6,396 bases of DNA, from contig JAUSJU010000028.1 in NCBI GenBank assembly GCA_030647175.1, positions 1-6,396 on the forward strand, read 5' to 3'. A program made the position numbers and the translations under genes. The notes beneath the pieces are model-generated. The model saw nothing but the letters and a program-made list of their open reading frames with translations. It was not told where the DNA came from and did not search any database. This document shows positions 1 to 3,972 of this stretch, piece by piece. The first letter of the stretch is position 1. Every line of letters starts with the position of its first letter. Origin of the DNA: a bacterium (GTDB lineage: Bacteria > Patescibacteriota > Minisyncoccia > Minisyncoccales > UBA10102).

Positions 1-59
1 CGTCTCACTTCTTTAAGCATGCGGTCTGCAATAGGGATTCCGAGAAGAAGCGTTGCCAT
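1..59 (-). CDS. folD: Methylenetetrahydrofolate dehydrogenase/cyclohydrolase, N-terminal fragment (probable FolD)
   Basis: Only the first 19 codons are in the window, reading MATLLLGIPIADRMLKEVR. The pattern of a short hydrophobic start, then G-x-x-I-A, then a helix ending K-E-V resembles the FolD N-terminus (typically 'DGKxIAxxIxxEV'). FolD converts 5,10-methylene-THF to 10-formyl-THF. The gene begins 5 nt after the glyA stop on the same strand. GlyA produces 5,10-methylene-THF, so the pairing is metabolically sensible and supports the call. No clear Shine-Dalgarno lies upstream, and translation may be coupled to glyA termination. The identification rests on a very short peptide plus context, so it is tentative. 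Confidence 0.55.
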   Translation of the reverse strand, partial: MATLLLGIPIADRMLKEVR

Positions 60-64
60 GGTGG

Positions 65-1411
65 TCAAGGGATGGGAAAACTACTGCATAACTCTTGCAC
101 TTCTTTTCGCACCTCTTTCACATTCACATTAGATGCAAGATTGGCCCGGAACTCTTTCAGGTACAGAATCCTCTGTTCCTTGTCTTCTGGAAGATGCAAC
201 GTTTTAATCTCTTGTGCAATCCTTGCGATGAACCCTCCAATGCGCTTCATCTCTCCCTCTTTCATTCCTCTCGTGGTGATAGCCGGAGTTCCCAAACGCA
301 CTCCCGAAGGATAGAACGGAGAAGAAGGCTCCTGGGGAATGGTATTCTTGTTCACGGTAATGCCCGCTTCATCTAACGCTTCTTCCATAAACACCCCCAT
401 GCCTTTTCCAAAAGGCGTGAGGTCAATGACCATGAGATGGTTTTCCGTTCCTCCTGAAGTGAGCTTCAATCCTTGAGCCAGAAGTTCTGAAGCCAAAGCC
501 TTTGCGTTCTTTACAATCTGATGCCCGTACTCTTTGAACTCTGGAGTCATCGCTTCCTTGAGAGCAACCCCGATGGCTGCTATCTGATGTTCGTGGGGCC
601 CCCCTTGGACTCCAGCTGGAAATACTGCCCGATCTATCTTCTGGCCTAATTCTGGGTCTTTCTGCAATCCTTTTTCCGTCACCATGATCATGCCTCCTCT
701 GGGGCCCCGAAGGGTCTTGTGGGTGGTCGTGGTAATAATGTGAACGAAGGGAGCCGGACTCTTGTGGGATCCCGCAATGATCAAACCCGCAATGTGTGCG
801 ACGTCAGCAGCAAGGTATGCTCCTACCTCGTCTGCTATCTTCCCGAACTCCTCAAAAGGAATCTCCCTGGGATATGCCGTTGCTCCGCACCATATGAGCT
901 TTGGCTTGTGCTCTAAAGCCAGTTTCCGCACTTCTTCCATATCCAAATACCCGTCTTCTTTGAGATGATATGGAATGCTTTGGAAGAATCTGGCTGAAGC
1001 GTTCACTTTTGCTCCATGCGTCAGATGTCCCCCGTCAGTCAAGTTCTGCCCCATGACTTTGTCTCCGTTCTCGCACGCAGCCAAGTACACGGCAAAGTTT
1101 GCAGGGCTTCCCGAGTACGGCTGCACGTTCGCGTGAGGGGTACCGAATGCCCGTTTCGCGCGCTCAATGACAAGATTCTCTACTCTATCAATCACCTGGT
1201 TCCCTCCGTAGTATCTCTTGTTCGGATATCCTTCCGCATACTTATCGCTCAGTATGGAACCCAAAGCCTCCAGCACGGCTCTGGACGTATGGTTTTCAGA
1301 AGGTATCATTTCCAATCCTTCTCTCCGGCGCTTGGTTTCAGCCTCAATAAGATCGTATATTTCCGGATCTGTTTTTGATAGAAATTGGTTCATCAAAAGT
1401 GTCTCTATCAT
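65..1411 (-). CDS. glyA: Serine hydroxymethyltransferase
   Basis: PLP enzyme that interconverts serine plus THF with glycine plus 5,10-methylene-THF in the cytoplasm, the main source of one-carbon units. Numbering from the first ATG, the family hallmarks are all present: the substrate-site segment EMIPSEN near residue 35, KYAEGYPNKRYYGG at 57-70, QPYSGSPAN at 97-105, GGHLTHG at 127-133, the PLP-contacting ADVAH at 202-206, and the Schiff-base lysine K232 in TTTTHKTLRGPRGG. Length is 448 aa from the ATG at 1411 or 442 aa from the ATG at 1393; the second start (MNQFLSKTDPEIYDLI) fits the family N-terminus better. The 5' end overlaps the 3' end of the reverse transcriptase ORF by 50-68 nt in another frame. 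The probable folD follows after 5 nt. It appears complete and functional. Confidence 0.97.
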   Translation of the reverse strand: MIETLLMNQFLSKTDPEIYDLIEAETKRRREGLEMIPSENHTSRAVLEALGSILSDKYAEGYPNKRYYGGNQVIDRVENLVIERAKRAFGTPHANVQPYSGSPANFAVYLAACENGDKVMGQNLTDGGHLTHGAKVNASARFFQSIPYHLKEDGYLDMEEVRKLALEHKPKLIWCGATAYPREIPFEEFGKIADEVGAYLAADVAHIAGLIIAGSHKSPAPFVHIITTTTHKTLRGPRGGMIMVTEKGLQKDPELGQKIDRAVFPAGVQGGPHEHQIAAIGVALKEAMTPEFKEYGHQIVKNAKALASELLAQGLKLTSGGTENHLMVIDLTPFGKGMGVFMEEALDEAGITVNKNTIPQEPSSPFYPSGVRLGTPAITTRGMKEGEMKRIGGFIARIAQEIKTLHLPEDKEQRILYLKEFRANLASNVNVKEVRKEVQELCSSFPIP

Positions 1412-2405
1412 GATTCAAAAAGTATATTTTTGCAACCTCCTCTTGAAGCTTACGAGTATTCCCGTGAGAAAGAAGACCACGGTAAGAATGTAATGTTTCC
1501 GATGTCGGACTTACTTGAATTCTCCTAAACATTCTTCTCTTTGTGCTCGTACGCAATACTCTATGATCTGGAAAATGCACCCAACCGAGAAAATCTACGC
1601 CAGAAACCAGCGTCTGTATAGAAATTTTATCAGGATGCAAAGAAAGTTTCAGCATGTCCTCCAAGAACTTACTAATGAAGAATAGATGCTTTTCTAGCCG
1701 CTTTCTACCTTCTGAAAATAGGATGAAGTCGTCTGCGTATCTGATATAGTATCCTGCTTTAAGCGTATGTCTTACGAACTGATCAAACTCATTCATGTAG
1801 ATATTCACGAGAAGCTGGGAGGTGAGATTGCCAAGAGGCAAGCCGCGTCCTGGACTCGAAGAAAAGAAACTTCTGATCACCTTTTTGAGTAGCCATAAAA
1901 TATTACTATCAGGAATATATCCGGTAAGAATGTCTTCCAAAACTTTCTGATCAATGCTTGCAAAAAACTTCTTAATATCGCATTTGAGAACCCAGCATGT
2001 TCTTGTGTTATTTTTGCTGACTTTATAAGAAAGTTCACGAAATCTGTTTAGTGCCTTGTGCGTTCCTTTGTCTTTTCTGCAAGAAAAGGAATCGGCAATG
2101 AAAGTTCTATCAAAAAATGGATATAAAATTCTATAGATGGCGTGGTGAAGCAGACGATCGCGCACAGTCGCCTTGTGAATATTCCTTGGTTTGGGATCTG
2201 AAATATTGAAAGATTTGTACCCGCCATGAGCATACGACAGATTGGCAAGATCTTCACGAAGCTGTAGAATATTATCCATGAGATTCAGAGAAAACTCTTG
2301 GACATCAAGCTTGCCACGCTTGCCCTTCATGAATTCTCTCCACGCCTCCAAAAGGTTTTCCACTCCAATAATATCCTCAAACGTATGTCTCAATTGAATT
2401 TTCAC
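1344..2405 (-). CDS. DGR reverse transcriptase
   Basis: RNA-dependent DNA polymerase expected to copy the TR RNA into adenine-mutagenised cDNA. Numbering from an upstream TTG at 2420, the order is RT1-2 'IHKATVRDRLLHHAIYRILYPFF' at 81-103, motif A 'KCDIKKFFASID' at 146-157 with catalytic D148, motif B 'GLPLGNLTSQ' at 193-202 (the SQ ending is typical of DGR RTs), motif C YADD at 228-231, and 'DFLGWVHFPDHRVLRT' at 276-291. I prefer the GTG at 2405 (353 aa), because VKIQLRHTFEDII looks like the natural N-terminus and GGAAAG lies about 7 nt upstream. The TTG at 2420 has a G9 run 5 nt upstream and remains possible. There is no maturase or endonuclease domain, as usual for DGR RTs. The last ~25 residues run into glyA and look unrelated to the enzyme core. 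Confidence 0.95.
   Translation of the reverse strand: MKIQLRHTFEDIIGVENLLEAWREFMKGKRGKLDVQEFSLNLMDNILQLREDLANLSYAHGGYKSFNISDPKPRNIHKATVRDRLLHHAIYRILYPFFDRTFIADSFSCRKDKGTHKALNRFRELSYKVSKNNTRTCWVLKCDIKKFFASIDQKVLEDILTGYIPDSNILWLLKKVIRSFFSSSPGRGLPLGNLTSQLLVNIYMNEFDQFVRHTLKAGYYIRYADDFILFSEGRKRLEKHLFFISKFLEDMLKLSLHPDKISIQTLVSGVDFLGWVHFPDHRVLRTSTKRRMFRRIQVSPTSETLHSYRGLLSHGNTRKLQEEVAKIYFLNHDRDTFDEPISIKNRSGNIRSY
1421..1426 (-). promoter_or_regulatory. Possible -10 box for glyA inside the 3' end of the RT gene
   Basis: On the minus strand this reads TATACT, 5 of 6 matches to TATAAT, 10-30 nt upstream of the two candidate glyA starts. No convincing -35 lies 16-18 bp upstream. If real, it would give glyA a very short leader independent of the retroelement. 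A purine-rich AGAGGAGG block at about 1436-1443 is too far from either ATG to be its ribosome binding site. Weak evidence. Confidence 0.25.
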
Positions 2406-2425
2406 AAAAAATCTTTCCAAGTAAG

Positions 2426-2434
2426 CCCCCCCCC
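2426..2434. repeat. C9/G9 mononucleotide tract between divergent avd and RT starts
   Basis: Nine consecutive C on the plus strand (nine G on the minus strand), 5-13 nt upstream of the alternative TTG start of the RT and 5-13 nt upstream of the avd ACG codon. Runs of this length slip during replication and during sequencing, so it could be a phase-variable spacer or an assembly-sensitive site. Confidence 0.9.
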
Positions 2435-2439
2435 AACGG

Positions 2440-2793
2440 ACGCAGTTACCTATTATTCAGAAGTTAGTATCAGCATATAAACTCTGGCATGAATATTTTC
2501 CCCATTTCCCAAAGACCTCTCGGTATACCATCGGCGAAAAGATTGATACGCTTTTCATTGAAATTATTGAGAATGTTATCATCGCAAGTTTTCTCTCAAA
2601 ACAAGAAAAAGTACCTTCTATTAAAAATGGCTTGGTGAAACTCGACGTACTTAAGTTCTTTTTGCAAGTTGCTTGGGAAATAAAAGCGTTTGATAATAAA
2701 AAATACATTGAACTTTCTGAACAACTGCATGAAGTAGGGAAAATGCTTGGTGGCTGGAAAAAAGGGCTTGAAAACAAAACTCTCGCTATGTAA
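2440..2793 (+). CDS. avd: Avd-like DGR accessory protein (four-helix bundle)
   Basis: Accessory variability determinant family. In the Bordetella phage DGR, Avd forms a small basic helical oligomer that binds the RT and the TR RNA and is needed for cDNA synthesis. The frame is open from 2425 to the TAA at 2791-2793, 117 codons from 2440. Recognisable segments are LPIIQKLVSAYKLWHEYF at 3-20, FPKTSRYTIGEKID at 23-36, IEIIENVIIASFLSKQEK at 40-57, VKLDVLKFFLQVAWEIKAFDNKKYIEL at 66-92 and the family-like ending GKMLGGW at 100-106. It is the only plus-strand gene here, nearly head-to-head with the RT and tail-to-tail with the TR. No ATG, GTG or TTG precedes the conserved N-terminus: the best-placed codon is ACG at 2440 (ATG expected), with ATT at 2452 or 2455 as rare alternatives, and no good Shine-Dalgarno is visible. 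It may be poorly expressed or start-mutated, but the body is intact. Confidence 0.85.
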   Translation, partial: TQLPIIQKLVSAYKLWHEYFPHFPKTSRYTIGEKIDTLFIEIIENVIIASFLSKQEKVPSIKNGLVKLDVLKFFLQVAWEIKAFDNKKYIELSEQLHEVGKMLGGWKKGLENKTLAM

Positions 2794-2804
2794 AAGAGCG
2801 AGAG
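2771..2804 (-). terminator. Hairpin terminator just 3' of the template repeat
   Basis: An 8-bp stem (2780-2787 with 2797-2804, CTCTCGCT/AGCGAGAG) with a 9-nt loop, followed on the minus strand by TTTTGTTTT (2779-2771). It begins 10 nt after the end of the TR, so it could end the TR RNA. The avd stop codon TAA (2791-2793) lies in the loop. On the plus strand the stem is not followed by a T-tract, so it is not a good rho-independent terminator for avd. Confidence 0.65.
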
Positions 2805-2814
2805 AATACAGCAG

Positions 2815-2926
2815 TTTCGGGAGAACACCCGGTTGCCATCGTTCCACCTGTTCGGGTTCTCAACGGAATTGGCATTCACGTTCCAGTCGTTGCCGTTCCA
2901 ATTGACGTTCACCGCACGGAGCTCTC
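2815..2926 (-). repeat. DGR template repeat (TR)
   Basis: The 112-bp invariant donor copy. It aligns without gaps to 3237-3348 at a fixed offset of 422. There are 31 adenines on the minus strand; 23 differ in the VR and all 81 non-adenine positions are identical. In the VR frame it encodes 13 diversifiable codons: 11 Asn (eight AAC, three AAT), one AGG and one GAT. AAY codons are the classic DGR design because mutating both adenines reaches many residues without creating a stop. A-free blocks flank the adenine-rich core at 2818-2832 and 2910-2922. Confidence 0.97.
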
Positions 2927-3163
2927 GTACCAAAAGCAATCTCTGCCACCATCCTTTGAGTACTCTCAGGATTGTATCGTATCCCGGGCCTAAAATCCCG
3001 CTGGCTCCTGGTACCAATTCCTGTATTTTTGAGAAATATCTCTCGCGCTCTCCTGCAAGACGTATCCGGCAGAACTCTGGCAAAGGACATTTCGGATCCG
3101 CGTCGGAAAAGCCGTGACCGTTCCGTTCTTGTGAATCCTCTTTGACTATATCAAATGTTGTGC
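2927..3163 (-). other. Spacer between VR hairpin and TR, probable leader of the TR RNA
   Basis: About 240 nt with no recognisable gene. It probably carries the TR promoter near 3145-3153 and the 5' part of the TR transcript, predicted to be about 365 nt from roughly 3138 to 2772. A minus-strand frame stays open through the whole spacer and runs into the TR in the same frame that the VR uses, but it has no supported start codon with a ribosome binding site and does not resemble the target protein upstream of its VR. I treat it as non-coding RNA leader and not as a gene. Confidence 0.5.
3145..3153 (-). promoter_or_regulatory. Putative extended -10 promoter for the TR RNA
   Basis: The minus strand reads TGATATAGT: an extended -10 TG, one base, then TATAGT (5 of 6 to consensus). 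No good -35 is visible, which extended -10 promoters tolerate. It lies just after the terminator-like hairpin that follows the target gene, where an independent TR transcript would need to begin. Inference from motif and position. Confidence 0.4.
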
Positions 3164-3208
3164 AAAAAATAAATGCCCTCGGCTCGCAATACTGCGAAGC
3201 CGAGGGCA
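3164..3208 (-). terminator. Hairpin downstream of VR: terminator and/or DGR homing hairpin
   Basis: An 11-bp stem (3174-3184 with 3198-3208), one bulged base at 3197, four more pairs (3185-3188 with 3193-3196) and a 4-nt loop (3189-3192), followed on the minus strand by ATTTATTTTTT. It starts 21 nt after the target stop codon. The T-tract makes it a good intrinsic terminator for the target gene. Bordetella phage and other DGRs have a hairpin or cruciform shortly after the VR that promotes homing, so this stem may also serve that role. Confidence 0.75.
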
Positions 3209-3229
3209 AAGGGTCCAAGAGTCAAAGCT

Positions 3230-3880
3230 CTAGGAATTGCGGGAGAACACCCGGCGGCCACCGCCCCACCCGTCCGGGTCCTCAACGGAACCGGCATCCA
3301 CGCCCCAGTCGCCGCCGCCCCAACCGACGCGCACCGCACGGAGCTCGCCGTTAACATCGCGAATATAGAAGATGTTCGCCCACCCATTGGTAAGCAAAAC
3401 GCCTTCCTCACCCTTCGCTTGACGCTCTATGAGAGCAAATATCTGGGTGAGCGTAGTTTCGGCCTTCTCGTCCCCGAGTTCGGTGAGAATCGGGCCGTCA
3501 ACCGAGGATGTAATGAGCTTCGCATAGCGAAGCGTAGTTTCCACGACCGGTTCCTCGATCTTCTCCAAAAACCAGGTCGTGAAATTCTCGCCAAGCCAGG
3601 AAATTTTCGCTTGGGCATTACCAACTACGAACTTCTCGCGTACCACGAATGGCATACTAGTCGCCGGAATCACGATCGTGCCGATGAGCTCGAGAAGTCC
3701 TGACTGAATCCTTCTCCGCTTGAACACTTCACGAATCTCCGCAACGAACGGACCCTTGGCACCGATGATGGTCTGTGCCTCATCGAACGAGAGGTCCGAC
3801 GGAATCACTCCAGTTATCGTAGCGATAATGTCGCTTTTCTGGCCATCGGTCATCCTGCGGACTGTCCCATGAGCTGTCAT
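3230..3880 (-). CDS. DGR target protein with C-terminal variable domain
   Basis: A 216-aa protein that ends two codons after the VR. Residues 1-175 form a charged N-terminal region (for example GAKGPFVAEIREVFKRRR at 40-57, VVREKFVVGNAQAKISWLGENFTTWFLEKIEEP at 79-111) without a motif I can name. From about 160 (GEEGVLLTNGWANIFYIRDVNGELRAV) it enters the variable domain, which ends in RRVFSRNS; known DGR targets place such a VR at the end of a C-type-lectin fold, and that fold is inferred here. Residues 178-214 are encoded by the VR; diversified positions 184, 186, 188, 190, 193, 195, 197, 201, 203, 204, 206, 207 and 209 now hold only Gly, Asp or Arg. No signal peptide or membrane segment is evident. 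The ATG at 3880 has an AAGGAGGA ribosome binding site at good spacing. More GC-rich than avd and RT. Confidence 0.93.
   Translation of the reverse strand: MTAHGTVRRMTDGQKSDIIATITGVIPSDLSFDEAQTIIGAKGPFVAEIREVFKRRRIQSGLLELIGTIVIPATSMPFVVREKFVVGNAQAKISWLGENFTTWFLEKIEEPVVETTLRYAKLITSSVDGPILTELGDEKAETTLTQIFALIERQAKGEEGVLLTNGWANIFYIRDVNGELRAVRVGWGGGDWGVDAGSVEDPDGWGGGRRVFSRNS
3237..3348 (-). repeat. DGR variable repeat (VR)
   Basis: Recipient copy of the TR at the 3' end of the target gene. There are 23 substitutions relative to the TR, 19 A-to-G, 4 A-to-C and none to T, read on the coding strand; no other mismatch or gap. Twenty-one fall in the 13 diversified codons, one in codon 178 and one near the 3' end (3239) that leaves Arg unchanged. 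The A-free 15-bp block at 3240-3254 is the candidate initiation-of-mutagenic-homing (IMH) site. Confidence 0.97.
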
Positions 3881-3887
3881 GAGCTGT
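3868..3887 (-). repeat. Tandem 10-bp duplication over the target start codon
   Basis: Two perfect copies of CATGAGCTGT (plus strand) back to back. On the minus strand this gives two ATGs 10 nt apart in different frames; only the upstream one (3880) opens the target frame and has the ribosome binding site at normal distance. Confidence 0.85.
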
Positions 3888-3895
3888 TCCTCCTT
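3888..3895 (-). promoter_or_regulatory. Strong ribosome binding site of the DGR target gene
   Basis: AAGGAGGA on the minus strand, ending 7 nt before the ATG at 3880. It is the strongest and best-placed Shine-Dalgarno in the window and fixes the target start. Confidence 0.9.
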
Positions 3896-3896
3896 A

Positions 3897-3965
3897 GTGC
3901 TAAAATGTGCTTACGTAGCAGATAGATTTACCACGCTACATTATATATAGCACGGATTAAGTGCT
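3897..3965 (-). promoter_or_regulatory. Cluster of four AGCAC/GTGCT half-sites around the target promoter
   Basis: GTGCT on the plus strand at 3897-3901, 3907-3911 and 3961-3965, and its complement AGCAC at 3949-3953. The first two are spaced 10 bp (one helical turn) in the 5' leader. The other two form an inverted pair between the -35 and -10 boxes. The arrangement suggests an operator; no regulator is identifiable here. Confidence 0.3.
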
Positions 3966-3972
3966 CTGTCAA
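3944..3972 (-). promoter_or_regulatory. Sigma-70-type promoter of the DGR target gene
   Basis: A perfect -35 TTGACA (3972-3967) and, 17 bp on, TATATA (3949-3944) preceded by an extended -10 TG; an overlapping TATAAT lies 4 bp further downstream (3945-3940). The TGA inside the -35 box is the tsaD stop codon. Predicted transcription start is near 3935, giving a leader of about 55 nt. Confidence 0.75.

Larger units (their letters stand above)
1344..3880 (-). mobile_element. Diversity-generating retroelement (DGR) cassette
   Basis: Complete DGR, in minus-strand order: target gene with terminal VR, hairpin, leader, TR, hairpin, avd (opposite strand), reverse transcriptase. The diagnostic evidence is the 112-bp TR/VR pair with 23 substitutions, all at template adenines, next to a DGR-type RT and an Avd-like protein. 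A DGR diversifies a resident gene by mutagenic retrohoming and is not an autonomous transposon; I saw no terminal inverted repeats or target-site duplications. It lies between tsaD and glyA, two housekeeping genes on the same strand as the target and RT. The target gene is clearly more GC-rich than avd and the RT, so the parts may differ in age or origin. Confidence 0.96.

Noticed and set aside
57..65. CCACCATGG around the folD start resembles a eukaryotic Kozak consensus
   Set aside because: Chance match; all genes here are bacterial in type and arrangement.
1344..2405. Group II intron or retron as the source of the reverse transcriptase
   Set aside because: There is no maturase or endonuclease domain and no intron or msr/msd structure. 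The SQ motif B, the TR/VR pair and Avd identify a DGR.
2298..2480. A short plus-strand ORF that could supply an ATG start for avd
   Set aside because: It is in a different frame from avd and stops at 2480. Joining it to avd would need an indel in the C9 run, and its sequence is not Avd-like; most of it is antisense to the RT.
2457..3218. A 253-codon minus-strand open frame spanning the VR hairpin, TR and the antisense of avd
   Set aside because: It crosses two strong hairpins and the TR and runs antisense to the clearly Avd-like plus-strand frame. No ribosome binding site supports a start. It is better explained as TR RNA region plus avd antisense.
2815..3348. CRISPR-like or simple duplicated-gene explanation for the two 112-bp repeats
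   Set aside because: There are only two copies, with differences restricted to template adenines. Ordinary duplication and drift would also change G, C and T positions.
3173..3703. A 176-codon plus-strand open frame opposite the target gene
   Set aside because: Shadow frame of the GC-rich target gene. The peptide has no recognisable motif, and the minus strand has the promoter, ribosome binding site, VR logic and terminator.
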